From Candidatus Nitrosotenuis aquarius (GTDB taxonomy: Archaea; Thermoproteota; Nitrososphaeria; Nitrososphaerales; Nitrosopumilaceae): DNA of 64,000 nucleotides. Below are positions 42,146-50,810 of this stretch, in pieces (within the stretch, counting starts at the first letter, position 1; each line of letters starts with the position of its first letter). Made by a program: the position numbers and the translations under genes. The stretch is from contig NZ_CP024808.1 of NCBI RefSeq assembly GCF_002787055.1, positions 1,576,328 through 1,640,327 on the forward strand. Reading direction: 5' to 3'. The notes beneath the pieces were generated by a model, which saw only the letters and a list, made by a program, of their open reading frames with translations, was not told where the DNA came from and did no database searches.

Positions 42146-42203
42146 CCAGATGTTGTTCTTGTTAAGAACTAGGTTACGGGTGTAGAATTCCGCTAGAAGT
42201 CAA

Positions 42204-42995
42204 TCACTTGAGAAACTTTTCTAATAATTCCCTGATCTCACTTATCATATCGTCAAGAGATGGCATTGGTTCTCTACTGAGTCTTGTCAGGCCTGTCTCA
42301 AGATATGGTTCCAGCGTTTTCACTATGCCGTCAGGGAAGAATTGATCAATACCTGTAAATGTGACATCTTTGCTCTTGCATTTTTCCAAAAATAATGCCT
42401 TTACTTTTTCTCTGTCAAATTTTTTGGTTTTTAGCAATCTCCATACATCGTAATAATCCCTGATCTTAGTGCGTTGTATGATGGCGCGTGTTTTCTCTGC
42501 AAGTATCTCATCTAGTGAATATACTCTAACATCGAATTCCGGATAGTCGAATACCCTTGGCATCTTTTTTGTATGTGTCTCTCCGGTCACTTCTTCCCTC
42601 GTTATCTCTATCTTTACGGTGTCCTTGCCCAGTGGGCCATCATATTGAAACCTGCTCATAAGATATCCCTCGTTACTATGAGGCCTATCTTTCAATCGAA
42701 CAGCCATACCGACTGCATCCTTGACAATTTTTGGAACTTCATCCTTCAGTACTTTTTCCAAAGTCTTTGGGTCCATGTCGTCAATCAGAGTGAAATCAAG
42801 GTCCTCAGAGAGCCTCCAGCCTTCGGGAAAGTGTACCTTGGAGAGGGCAGTACCTCCCTTGAAAATGAGCTTGCTACCTATCGAGCTTTTCATAATGCCA
42901 AATAACAGCCATCCTAATGCGTAATCCTTGCTTACTGCTGACGGGTTGAGCTTTTTCTCACCAGCAATTTTCATTATGTCGTCTTTACTCAACAT
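42204..42995 (-). CDS. AbiEii-like nucleotidyltransferase toxin
   Basis: A 263-residue protein with the nucleotidyltransferase signature LIFKGGTALSKVHFPEGWRLSEDLDFTLID (GG...DLDF catalytic motif, about 40-70) and RVYSLDEILAEKTRAIIQR later, as in AbiEii. Type IV toxins of this family block growth, often in response to phages, by modifying tRNA. The AbiEi gene directly abuts it, no gap. Confidence 0.9.
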   Translation of the reverse strand: MLSKDDIMKIAGEKKLNPSAVSKDYALGWLLFGIMKSSIGSKLIFKGGTALSKVHFPEGWRLSEDLDFTLIDDMDPKTLEKVLKDEVPKIVKDAVGMAVRLKDRPHSNEGYLMSRFQYDGPLGKDTVKIEITREEVTGETHTKKMPRVFDYPEFDVRVYSLDEILAEKTRAIIQRTKIRDYYDVWRLLKTKKFDREKVKALFLEKCKSKDVTFTGIDQFFPDGIVKTLEPYLETGLTRLSREPMPSLDDMISEIRELLEKFLK

Positions 42996-43814
42996 CTAAT
43001 ATCCTCTCCAACTCATCAAATCCTTCTTGGTCCTGTTTATGATCAAACCGTACTCTTTGGAATATTCTAATGCTTTTTTTGGTCCACTCGGATCCAGCCA
43101 CTTGAGATCTTTTGGAACTTTGTTCAGATCCTTTGATCTGATTTTCTTATTTAATTCTAATATATCGAGTATGTAGAACAGTCTTCTCTTGACAGAATCA
43201 TTTCTCATCTCTTTTGCATAGTCAATGACTTTTGCAAAGTCGATCTCGTTCTGAGATTCCCAAATACCTTTCACTATCTCGTCAAGACCGCCACAATATT
43301 TCGGATAGATCAAACCATCCACAATTGTTTTTTCTCTAGATGATATTTTGAATTTCTCACCCGAAATTTCTTCATCAACTATACCGAAGAATCTCTTTTT
43401 TGAAAATGTAATGAATTTGAATTTGAGCGAACCGTATTCCAGATTTCTCTTTCTCTTTGTTGTTACTACGAAAGTTGTGTTTGGAACCTGTTCCGTCATA
43501 CCCCAGTAATTGAGAGCTGATGCAAATCCTATGTAATAAGGATCTACAATTTCTGATACTATTAGAAAAGGCACTTCGGCCCATTTACCATGATAACCTG
43601 CTTTTGCTGGTATGAGAAGATATTTACCGCGTTCTATCTCCTCGACTCTCCCTTTTTTCCTGAGTCTGTACAGAACGTTCTTTATTGACGCCTCACTAGT
43701 TCCTAAAATTCTACGTGCATCATCTGTTTTGAATACAAATTTCCCTTCCTCTTCTAGGGTGAACAATAGCCTCAGTTCCCTCGGCCCCAAGAGCTTTAAT
43801 TCTTTTGTAACCAT
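42996..43814 (-). CDS. AbiEi-like antitoxin/repressor
   Basis: A 272-residue protein with an N-terminal winged helix (LRLLFTLEEEGKFVFKTDDARRILGTSEASIKNVLYRLRKKGRVEEI, about 12-60) and the AbiEi middle domain (GFASALNYWGMTEQVPNTTFVVTTKRKR). It should repress its own operon and neutralise the toxin. ATG 43814 has GGTGAG 5 nt upstream; TTG 43829 is an alternative. The repeats at 43825-43914 are the likely binding sites. Confidence 0.9.
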   Translation of the reverse strand: MVTKELKLLGPRELRLLFTLEEEGKFVFKTDDARRILGTSEASIKNVLYRLRKKGRVEEIERGKYLLIPAKAGYHGKWAEVPFLIVSEIVDPYYIGFASALNYWGMTEQVPNTTFVVTTKRKRNLEYGSLKFKFITFSKKRFFGIVDEEISGEKFKISSREKTIVDGLIYPKYCGGLDEIVKGIWESQNEIDFAKVIDYAKEMRNDSVKRRLFYILDILELNKKIRSKDLNKVPKDLKWLDPSGPKKALEYSKEYGLIINRTKKDLMSWRGY

Positions 43815-43824
43815 AGTCTCACCT

Positions 43825-43914
43825 AACAAGACTTTGGTTACATAAGTATTAAAATATATCCTTTGTAACGATAGTCTTGTCCAACAAGACTTTAGTTACA
43901 TAAGTATTAGAAAA
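43825..43914. repeat. Two direct repeats with inverted repeats in the AbiE promoter
   Basis: AACAAGACTTTGGTTACATA (43825-) and AACAAGACTTTAGTTACATA (43883-) start copies of about 31 bp, one mismatch plus one indel, 58 bp apart. AGTCTTGT-CCA-ACAAGACT (43873-43891) is a perfect inverted repeat at one copy; the copy near the ATG has an approximate form. Each repeat includes a TATA-like AATACTTAT. This fits cooperative AbiEi binding. Confidence 0.6.
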
Positions 43915-43934
43915 TCATGCGTAAACTGGTCTTG

Positions 43935-44162
43935 TCAGTACCAAATTTCCTTACAAATCCAGCATAATCTGTGGACATAGGGCTGCTGTTGCCGCATCAC
44001 TATCTTTGCTTCCATGTGCAGCATGCAGCATATCTCCTGGCACCTGTCGCAGATCCTCTTGCAATGGTTGCACGTGTGGTTCTTGCACGTCTTGCATACT
44101 CCGTCTATCTGATCCCTTGTCACAAGCGACCGGCAGATTCCACACTGCCAAAGCTCATTCAT
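43935..44162 (-). CDS. 75-residue Cys-rich zinc protein
   Basis: Contains CGIC, CKTCKNHTCNHCKRICDRCQEICC and CWIC: five or more CxxC pairs, compatible with two or three bound zinc ions. Translationally coupled to the next zinc protein (overlap of 8 bp). Probably a DNA- or protein-binding accessory of the integrated element; unknown function. Confidence 0.55.
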   Translation of the reverse strand: MNELWQCGICRSLVTRDQIDGVCKTCKNHTCNHCKRICDRCQEICCMLHMEAKIVMRQQQPYVHRLCWICKEIWY

Positions 44163-44334
44163 CCTTCTCCCTCATCTTATCCTCAAAGCATCTCGGGCAG
44201 ATCAGCTGACCGTCGATCACCTGAAGGCATCTACTACATTTGTTCATCTTGCATTTGGCACACTTGCCAAGGCCAGAGTTGGAGTTGATGGCGTGACCGC
44301 ACGACAGAATCACCAATTCAAACTCTTCTTCCAT
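44155..44334 (-). CDS. 59-residue zinc protein
   Basis: Reads MEEEFELVILSCGHAINSNS and CAKCKMNKCSRC, CPRC: a RING-like CxH plus CxxC pattern in a very small protein. Its ATG shares a base with the upstream TGA (TGATG), so coupling with the preceding 41-residue frame is likely. Unknown function. Confidence 0.5.
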   Translation of the reverse strand: MEEEFELVILSCGHAINSNSGLGKCAKCKMNKCSRCLQVIDGQLICPRCFEDKMREKDE

Positions 44335-44459
44335 CACTGGTCCTCCAGATCAACGAATGCACCACACTTGTCACACATGGGAAAATTCTCCCACAAATGT
44401 ATGTCCCACTCCTCCCCCACCCCCCTATGCTCCTTACATCGGGTACATAGGCCTCTCAT
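44334..44459 (-). CDS. 41-residue zinc-ribbon protein
   Basis: Reads MRGLCTRCKEHRGVGEEWDI, then CDKCGAFVDLEDQ: two CxxC pairs 25 residues apart, a small zinc ribbon. TGATG junction with the next gene supports it. First of three tiny zinc proteins in a row downstream of the integrase. Confidence 0.45.
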   Translation of the reverse strand: MRGLCTRCKEHRGVGEEWDIHLWENFPMCDKCGAFVDLEDQ

Positions 44460-44524
44460 TTTGAATCCAGACAATTCTGTTTTATCAATTAAAAATAGGC
44501 TGTGTCAGTGTGATTCCGCTAGGG

Positions 44525-45715
44525 CTAATCCTCTTTGCAGATCTTCGTTAATGCAACTCTCAACTTTTCGAATTTCTGCGGTTCTGCGGCGATCCCATAG
44601 ATGAGCTTGTCTAGCATGGTCTTATTCTGGTCAACATCGCTGGTTGTAGACGTATCAAGTAACGCGCCGCATCTGTTGCAGAACTTGGAAACATGAGAAT
44701 TCTCAAGACTGCATCTGAAACACTTCCTCGGTTGAGAGGTGACAACAACTGTCTTCTCCTGCGGCCTTATCCCGTTCATGATTGACTGCGCGTTGTCGAT
44801 GTGCTTTCCGTATCTTTTCATGTATGTGGCCGGCATGGCAGAGCCAAACCTCCATCCAAACATCATGCATTGCTGTGGTTCAGTCAGAATTCCCTGTGTC
44901 TCGTCTACTCTAGTGTGCCTGAAAAGGTAGTAGAACACTCTCTTCTTGATTCCGGCCCTCTTGGCTGCCTTTTTCAGAATGGATACGGCAGCAGCATATG
45001 CAATCTGGTTCATCATGTTGGTCTTGCCAAACCCAATCCAGACTGGGCAGTCCGGATGGTTCCTTCCTGGGTGGTGGTCAAGCCATATGGCAAGCGAGGG
45101 CGCAGAAGAGATTATCCTCACAAAGTCGGATCCTATCTTTCCGTCAACGTAGAGTTTTGCCCCTATGGTGTCAAATTCTATGTCGCTTAGATGTAGCGTG
45201 AGGATCTCTTCCAATCTTCTACCCGATTCGAATAGAATCTCAAATAGTGCCCTATCTCTTGGATTGTAGGTTGCACGTAGGAGGGCGTCCTTCTCTTCCG
45301 GTGTGAGGAGGTCCTTTGGAAGTATTGGCCTTTTGTTTTGCGCGCTCGAGGTCTTTTTGATCCATCTGACCTCAGGTGGTGCACCGTCCTCCCAATTTCT
45401 GAACCATTTGTAAAAATGCTTTAGGATCACCTTGTAGTCCCTCTTGGTCCAGTCCGACCAGTCAGTGCTTTCAAACCCTGAGACAAGCTTCACAAAGTCG
45501 TCCTTTGTGGCGTCCGCAAATGACTTTCCAAGCATTCTAGAAATGAGCTTGATGGTGTTGAGACACTTGTGTATCCTTGCAGGGCTGATGCCCTCTGCTA
45601 CTCTGGATTGATGATACTTTAGAATTGATTCTGCATTGTATGGATCCTTGCTAACAAGTTCGAGTTCTCTTTCTATTCTCTTCCTGAGTGGATAGATCTC
45701 TAATGCTCGGCTCAT
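44525..45715 (-). CDS. Tyrosine recombinase (integrase) with C-terminal zinc ribbon
   Basis: A 396-residue protein. N-terminal SAM-like core-binding part (about 30-110), catalytic part with Arg in FESGRRLEEIL, Lys in YVDGKIGSD, HxxR in FRHTRVDE, a later Trp position (FGWRFGSAM), and the nucleophile Tyr in ATYMKRYGK. An extra C-terminal zinc ribbon (CFRCSL...CNRCGALLD, about 335-370) and a helical tail. It would integrate the element. ATG 45715 is about 27 bp from TATAATAG; a TGTAACG palindrome lies just upstream. Confidence 0.85.
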   Translation of the reverse strand: MSRALEIYPLRKRIERELELVSKDPYNAESILKYHQSRVAEGISPARIHKCLNTIKLISRMLGKSFADATKDDFVKLVSGFESTDWSDWTKRDYKVILKHFYKWFRNWEDGAPPEVRWIKKTSSAQNKRPILPKDLLTPEEKDALLRATYNPRDRALFEILFESGRRLEEILTLHLSDIEFDTIGAKLYVDGKIGSDFVRIISSAPSLAIWLDHHPGRNHPDCPVWIGFGKTNMMNQIAYAAAVSILKKAAKRAGIKKRVFYYLFRHTRVDETQGILTEPQQCMMFGWRFGSAMPATYMKRYGKHIDNAQSIMNGIRPQEKTVVVTSQPRKCFRCSLENSHVSKFCNRCGALLDTSTTSDVDQNKTMLDKLIYGIAAEPQKFEKLRVALTKICKED

Positions 45716-45754
45716 CCGCATCACATTGTTTTCTATTATATTCCGTTTTGCGAC

Positions 45755-45771
45755 TGTAACGTTCCGTTACA
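45755..45771. promoter_or_regulatory. Inverted repeat upstream of the integrase box A
   Basis: TGTAACG-TTC-CGTTACA has perfect 7-bp arms. It lies just upstream (minus strand) of the integrase TATAATAG. A likely operator for the recombinase, or an accessory site. Confidence 0.5.
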
Positions 45772-45811
45772 TTTCCGCAAGAATTTCGGATGGAGACATT
45801 AGCCGATACTA

Positions 45812-45897
45812 GTGGCTCGCAGGGAGCATCACTCATTAGGTTCAAATCTTCTCCGCAGAGGAGATTTGTTCCGATGTGATGTGCTCCCAGCGAGCAC
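45812..45897. repeat. Large inverted repeat with nested hairpin between integrase and cdc6-like genes
   Basis: GTGGCTCGCAGGGAGCATCA (45812-) and its near reverse complement (45876-45897, GTGATGTGCTCCCAGCGAGC) form an arm of about 20 bp with one mismatch and two small indels. In the middle CAAATCTTCTCC and GGAGATTTG (45843-45868) form a second stem. AATAGCT...AGCTATT (45963-45986) is a further inverted repeat. The stretch 45725-46064 has no gene; it is a candidate origin, attachment site or both. Confidence 0.5.
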
Positions 45898-46064
45898 CTA
45901 ATTGCGGCTCATCTCTCGTGCCGAAAATCTCTGAAAACTAGATGATCTTCAACTAAGAAATCAATAGCTGTGATAGAATAGCTATTTTCCAAAAGCGAAT
46001 TTCTATCGGAAAATCACCGTGACAAAGGTTAAGCTGGACAAATGTACAGTTTTATGAAGATACG

Positions 46065-47048
46065 ATGGGGAGGCGTATAATATTAGACGAAGGTCTGCTG
46101 CATGAGGCCTTCCTACCGCAAAATACACTTTGCAGAGACAGCCACAAAAATGAGATTCTCAATTGTTTATCTCCAATAAAGACTGGCAATCTTGCGAGAA
46201 ACCTCTATGTCTATGGCTCCCCTGGAGCCGGCAAATCGACTGTGGTTCGGTCGGTATTGCGTGATCATTTCAAAGACATGCACGTGTACGTCAATTGCTG
46301 GTCGAACAGAACGTCCCACAAGGTCATGGAGGCGATACTCAGTCAGATGGGTTTCATGGTTCACGGAAAAGAGTCCACAAGTGAATTGATTCGCAAATTT
46401 GAGAAGTTAAAGCGCAAGGTCATAATCTGCCTTGACGAAGCAGACCACCTAAAGGACAATGATCTGCTCTATACCTTTACACGAAACTCGTGTCCGCTGA
46501 TTCTGATATCAAACTATTCCTACTCTCCAATAAACATGGACAACAGGATCAGAAGCAGCTTGCATCTGCATGAAGTGGAATTTGGTGGTTATGAGTCGCA
46601 TGAGATAACACAGATACTGCAAGATAGAATAGATTACGGCCTTCACCCACAGTCCATTTCTGGTGAGCTCATCTCTGAGATTGCAAGGTCTAGCGGTGGC
46701 GATGCTAGGGCCAGCATACAGATTCTGAAAAATGCAGCAATCGACGCAGAATCAAGAGGTGCTGAAACTATAGCATTGGATCACGTAAAGATCGCAACAA
46801 AATGCGCAAGAAAGTATCGGCTGTCCTATCTTCTCAGAAAACTGAACGAGCACCAACAGACCCTCTATGAACTGTTAAAGCAGAACAAGGTCATGGACTC
46901 TGGAAGACTGTTCAACCAATATAGAAAATCAATGAACGAGACAGTCACGGACCGCTCTTACCGAAATTACATGACAAAAATGGTTGAGCTTGGTCTTGTG
47001 AGAGAAATTGGTTCCGGTAGATGGAAAAAATACGAAATTTCAATTTGA
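46065..47048 (+). CDS. Orc1/Cdc6-like replication initiator of the integrated element
   Basis: A 327-residue AAA+ protein: YVYGSPGAGKSTVVR (Walker A near 45), IICLDEADHL (Walker B near 122), ILISNYS (sensor 1), SGGDARASIQIL (sensor 2), then a C-terminal winged helix (SYRNYMTKMVELGLVREI). This is the archaeal Orc1/Cdc6 layout, somewhat short (main proteins are about 400 residues), so an element-borne initiator is likely. It points away from the cruciform region and integrase. Confidence 0.8.
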   Translation: MGRRIILDEGLLHEAFLPQNTLCRDSHKNEILNCLSPIKTGNLARNLYVYGSPGAGKSTVVRSVLRDHFKDMHVYVNCWSNRTSHKVMEAILSQMGFMVHGKESTSELIRKFEKLKRKVIICLDEADHLKDNDLLYTFTRNSCPLILISNYSYSPINMDNRIRSSLHLHEVEFGGYESHEITQILQDRIDYGLHPQSISGELISEIARSSGGDARASIQILKNAAIDAESRGAETIALDHVKIATKCARKYRLSYLLRKLNEHQQTLYELLKQNKVMDSGRLFNQYRKSMNETVTDRSYRNYMTKMVELGLVREIGSGRWKKYEISI

Positions 47049-47117
47049 TTTTGTTATTTCCTATGGTTTGCCTAGGTGGAGATTTATACTACCAAGCGAA
47101 AATAGAAAAAAGTTCCC

Positions 47118-48101
47118 ATGCAGCAAGAATGAATACCAGTTGTCATACTTGATGATGAAGTTTACAATCTATACTCTTACAAGTTGGAAGAAGAATTAGA
47201 AAAGCTGGCAATAGAACACACTGCAGAATTATTTGGAAAGAACACGCATTTTTTCAATGTCAAGAGAAAAATAGTGAGCAAGAGCGGGATAGGTAGCACG
47301 CCAGACGGTTATTTGGTGGATCTAACCAATGACAAATTCTTCATCATTGAAGTAGAGCTGAGCTCTCATGATATCGTCCGTCATGTGATGAATCAACTCT
47401 CAAGATTCAAAATGGCCATGGACAACTCTGAGGCAAGATACGAACTGGCAAAATTCCTAGCCGGCACAACTGATACAGTGAAAAATAAGAACAAGGTTTC
47501 CGATATGGATTACTTGGCTAGGATTATTGGGAAGGGAGTGGGAATCTTCATAATTATTGATAGTATCTCAGAGCAGCTCAATGAAGTGGTTGAGTATCTG
47601 GCAAAGGATGGAACGGATGTAAGGGCAATACCTTTCGAGACATACACGAACAACCGGAACCAATCCCTCCATAAATTCACCACATTCACCAGAGAGACTC
47701 TGCAGAAAGAAGCCAAGAAGTGGACCTTCAAGTGGACAACAATTCCTGTGGACGAACATCTCGACAAAATCAACAATGACATGAAGAATGTCTTCTCCAC
47801 GTTAAGCAAACAGATTTGCTCTCTGCCGAACGTCAAGGAAAAATCAAGAAAGAATTGGATCACTTTCCAGACTTCGCCACTCAAGAACTTTTGCACAGTA
47901 AAATTTCTCCCGGACTGTCTGGAAGTACACATAAAATCCAATGATTCCTTCATGGATGAAAAGGGTATTACTAGGAAAATCAAAAGAACTCCGGCTTGGA
48001 CTTTTGACAGAGTGTTTACTATTAGTTCACAGAAAAATATTGAAGATGCGATGCATCTGATCCGACAAGCGTACCAGTGTACATGTGTCGAGCGCACTTG
48101 A
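47118..48101 (+). pseudogene. PD-(D/E)XK-like nuclease with an early in-frame stop (TTG 47184 possible restart)
   Basis: From ATG 47118 the frame reads MQQE, then TGA (47130-47132), then IPVVILDDEVYNLYSYKLEEELEKLAIEH and on for 320 residues. The part after the stop still looks coding up to TTG 47184. GSTPDGYLVDLTNDKFFIIEVELSS (D...ExE) is a nuclease-like active site as in NucS-type and restriction enzymes; the C-terminal half (about 220-305) looks like a DUF5655-type domain. So the gene either is disrupted by one point change or begins at TTG 47184 as a shorter but possibly active protein. Confidence 0.6.
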
Positions 48102-48183
48102 CACATTCAAGGACAAATTCGCAGATTTGTTTTCATATTTTTCCCAAGTTGGGTATCTGTCTGTGCCGTCGCTTGCGTTATAG

Positions 48184-50160
48184 TTAATACGATAATGTGA
48201 ACCTTCTGACAAGCAAGGAATTCCCAAATACTGATGAATCACTTACTATCCAGCCCAGTGCTGCGAGTGCAGGTGAAAGAATCAAGGAGTTTGTTACTCC
48301 GTACAATATGCCAGCAGCGATTGGGATTGTTATGGCATTGTAGGTAAATGAAATTGCCAAGTTTTGCTTTATCTTTGCAAAGGAGTATTTTGCCAATTTT
48401 ATTGCGTAGACTACGTCGTGGAGATCACTCTTCATTATTATGACGTGCCCAGAAGTAATGGCCACGTCTGTTCCAGAACCTATTGCAATCCCGACATCCG
48501 CCTGGGTCAGAGCAGGTGCATCGTTTATGCCGTCACCGACCATCGCAACTCTCTTTCCCTCCTCTTGCAGTCTTTTGACTTGTAACGCTTTTTGTTCTGG
48601 TAGCACTTGAGCCAAGATGTGCTTGATTCCTATCTGTTTTGCAACCGCGTTTGCAGTTTGCTGATTGTCTCCGCTAATCATTATGATGTCTTTTCCCATC
48701 TTTTTTAAATCATCTACAATGTGCTTTGCATTTTCTCTTGGAGTATCTGCTAATGCAATAAGACCGATTAGTTTATTGTCACTACACACGATGACAACTG
48801 TTTTTCCTTCCGATTCAAGATCGGATATTGTCATAAGTTGATCTTGTGGAATTGTTTCGATTTTTGTTTTTGGTCTTCCTACGAAGATCTGTTTTTGTTC
48901 ACACACTACAGATATACCGTGTCCTGACAATGCCTCAAAGCTGGTAATCTCAAGTGGTTTGATATCTAGATATGATGCCTTTGTAACTATTGCCTTTGAA
49001 ATAGGATGTTCTGATTTTAGTTCGGCTGAGGCGGCTACCTGTAAAACCGAGGTCGTGTCATATCCATTGCTTGGAATTACATCTGTGATCTGTAGATTTC
49101 CCTGAGTTAGGGTGCCAGTCTTGTCAAAGATTATGGTATCGACTGCTGCCAGCTTCTCAAGATATTCACCACCCTTTATCAAAACACCATGCCTTGCAGC
49201 TTTATCGACACCAAGGGACACCACCATCGGCGTTGCTATTCCCAAAGCGCAGGGACATGCCACTACCAGAACCGTAGCAAAGACGGTCAAAGCAAACGGT
49301 ATGGATTGGAGGCTGAACAACCAGAAAAGAGACGACGCTATTGCGATGGCAAAAAGAATCGGAACGAAATGTCTTACGGCCTTATCCGCGACTCTCTGTA
49401 TGTGAGATTTTGATGCTCTTGCTTGTTCTACCATTCCTATTATGCTAGCAAGAACTGTGTGGCTTCCAACGCTTGTTGCCTTGAATTGTATGTAGCCATT
49501 TTTGTTGATGGTTCCGCCAATTACCTTGTCGCCTATCCCCTTATCAACAGAAAGCGATTCTCCGGTGATCATCGATTCGTCAACCGACGATTCACCATAC
49601 ACAACTACCCCGTCTGTTGCAATTTTTTCGCCCGGTTTTACAACAATTATGTCGTCAACTTGAATCTGGTCGGCTTGAATTGTTTCCTCAGTGTTGTTCT
49701 TTAATATCGTTGCAGTTTTTGGCCTTAGCTCTAAAAGACTCCTGATGGAGCCTGATGTTGACTTTCTTATTCTTGCTTCGATGTATTCACCAATGAAAAA
49801 AATAGTGAGAACAGATGTAGATGCCTCAAAGAAAGTTGTGTGCGTTCCAACCAGAGTTGACAGTATGCTGTAAACGTAGGCTACCGTTGTGCTTATGACA
49901 ACGAGGATGTCAACTGTAAATCCAGATCTGTGCTTTATGGTGTAGTAAAACCTCACATAGAACGGTTTGCCTAAAATCACCTGAATTGGAGTTGCCAATC
50001 CCAAAAGAATGAAATCAATTTCTGGTGAATCAAAAAATGTCTCAAGAACTACTATTGCTACGGTGAGGGCAAGCCCCATGGAAATAAGATACTTTGAATT
50101 CTTAGAAGCATTCTCATCTTCTGTTTCATTGGTGCAGCAAACACATCCTAGTTCTGTCAT
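48184..50160 (-). CDS. Copper-type P1B ATPase (CopA/CopB-like), ArsR-controlled
   Basis: A 658-residue metal pump: no N-terminal HMA domain, only a short CVCC at the start; [13 protein letters not shown] (CPC site), TGES, DKTGTLT, SEHPISKAI, GDGININD-type GDGINDAPAL. The CPC motif indicates Cu(I) or other soft monovalent or divalent metals. It is co-transcribed with the ArsR regulator 11 bp upstream; ATG 50160 is preferred over TTG 50169. It differs from copA (14785-17193) in lacking the metal-binding domains. Confidence 0.9.
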   Translation of the reverse strand: MTELGCVCCTNETEDENASKNSKYLISMGLALTVAIVVLETFFDSPEIDFILLGLATPIQVILGKPFYVRFYYTIKHRSGFTVDILVVISTTVAYVYSILSTLVGTHTTFFEASTSVLTIFFIGEYIEARIRKSTSGSIRSLLELRPKTATILKNNTEETIQADQIQVDDIIVVKPGEKIATDGVVVYGESSVDESMITGESLSVDKGIGDKVIGGTINKNGYIQFKATSVGSHTVLASIIGMVEQARASKSHIQRVADKAVRHFVPILFAIAIASSLFWLFSLQSIPFALTVFATVLVVACPCALGIATPMVVSLGVDKAARHGVLIKGGEYLEKLAAVDTIIFDKTGTLTQGNLQITDVIPSNGYDTTSVLQVAASAELKSEHPISKAIVTKASYLDIKPLEITSFEALSGHGISVVCEQKQIFVGRPKTKIETIPQDQLMTISDLESEGKTVVIVCSDNKLIGLIALADTPRENAKHIVDDLKKMGKDIIMISGDNQQTANAVAKQIGIKHILAQVLPEQKALQVKRLQEEGKRVAMVGDGINDAPALTQADVGIAIGSGTDVAITSGHVIIMKSDLHDVVYAIKLAKYSFAKIKQNLAISFTYNAITIPIAAGILYGVTNSLILSPALAALGWIVSDSSVFGNSLLVRRFTLSY

Positions 50161-50171
50161 CAATGACAACC

Positions 50172-50498
50172 CTATGATTTTTCGTTATAGTGGACACATG
50201 AGTATAACCTATTGGCAACATCTGACAGGATGTTATCACTTTCTTCAAGAACCTTTGAGACCTTTCTATCGCTTATACTGTAAAAGATGCTTTTTCCCTC
50301 TCGCCTATTTTTCACCAGTCCGCAGTCCAGAAGACAGGCAAGATGGTTAGACACGTTTGATTGGCTCTGGCCGGTGACCTCAACTATTTGTGATGTTGTC
50401 TTTTCACCCTTTCGTAAATGTTCCAGAATTGCCAGTCTTGTGGAATCTCCAAATCCCCTGAAAAGTTTTGCCTTAAGTTTGAGTTTCTCTAATTGCAT
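50172..50498 (-). CDS. ArsR-family metal-responsive repressor
   Basis: A 108-residue winged helix: LFRGFGDSTRLAILEHLRKGEKTTSQIVEVTGQSQSNVSNHLACLLDCGLVKNRREGKSIFYSI is a standard ArsR/SmtB DNA-binding module. LDCGLV has a Cys as in CmtR/CadC-type sensors, and YSCVHYNEKS at the C-terminus gives another Cys and His. It probably releases the operator at 50504-50521 when metal binds and so controls the P-type ATPase gene. Confidence 0.85.
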   Translation of the reverse strand: MQLEKLKLKAKLFRGFGDSTRLAILEHLRKGEKTTSQIVEVTGQSQSNVSNHLACLLDCGLVKNRREGKSIFYSISDRKVSKVLEESDNILSDVANRLYSCVHYNEKS

Positions 50499-50503
50499 TA
50501 ATG

Positions 50504-50521
50504 TATCATTAATTAATGATA
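50504..50521. promoter_or_regulatory. 18-bp perfect palindrome, ArsR operator
   Basis: TATCATTAATTAATGATA is self-complementary and lies 5 bp upstream of the arsR start codon (minus strand), over the promoter region. Position and symmetry fit an ArsR site. Confidence 0.65.
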
Positions 50522-50660
50522 TGTTGTATTAATACTTATAATCACTAGAACATGTGTGAAACAAAGACCGATGAGATTATGATACTCGGTATATGTTGAT
50601 GAATAAAAAAATCTCTGGTTAACCTTTTGATTTCGTTTTCCTCTGCAATAGAAAAATAAA

Positions 50661-50697
50661 AAGTGGTATTGTAAGCCCCACGATGGCTTTCCGCCTT
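50661..50697 (+). repeat. Hairpin repeat element, copy 1
   Basis: AAGTGGTATTGTAAGCCCC, ACGATGGCTTTCCGCC: inner stem AAGCC/GGCTT and outer stem GTGG/CCGC. The same core (TATTnTAAGCCC.C.ATGGCTTTC) recurs at 54097 and 55063. It lies about 115 bp upstream of the SPAE P-type ATPase gene; ATTGACATGATT follows here and AATGACATGATT follows copy 2. Confidence 0.5.
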
Positions 50698-50810
50698 AAT
50701 GAAAGTCATTGACATGATTATAATGGATTCGTCCCTATCTCTTTTAATTCAAACTTGGATTAAGTGGTTTTGCTTAAAAACATATATCCTATCCTCCCCC
50801 AGGGGATATC

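Noticed and set aside
45830-45870. tRNA gene or 3' tRNA fragment at GGTTCAAATC
   Set aside because: The T-loop-like string has no pairing T stem, acceptor stem or anticodon arm on either strand.
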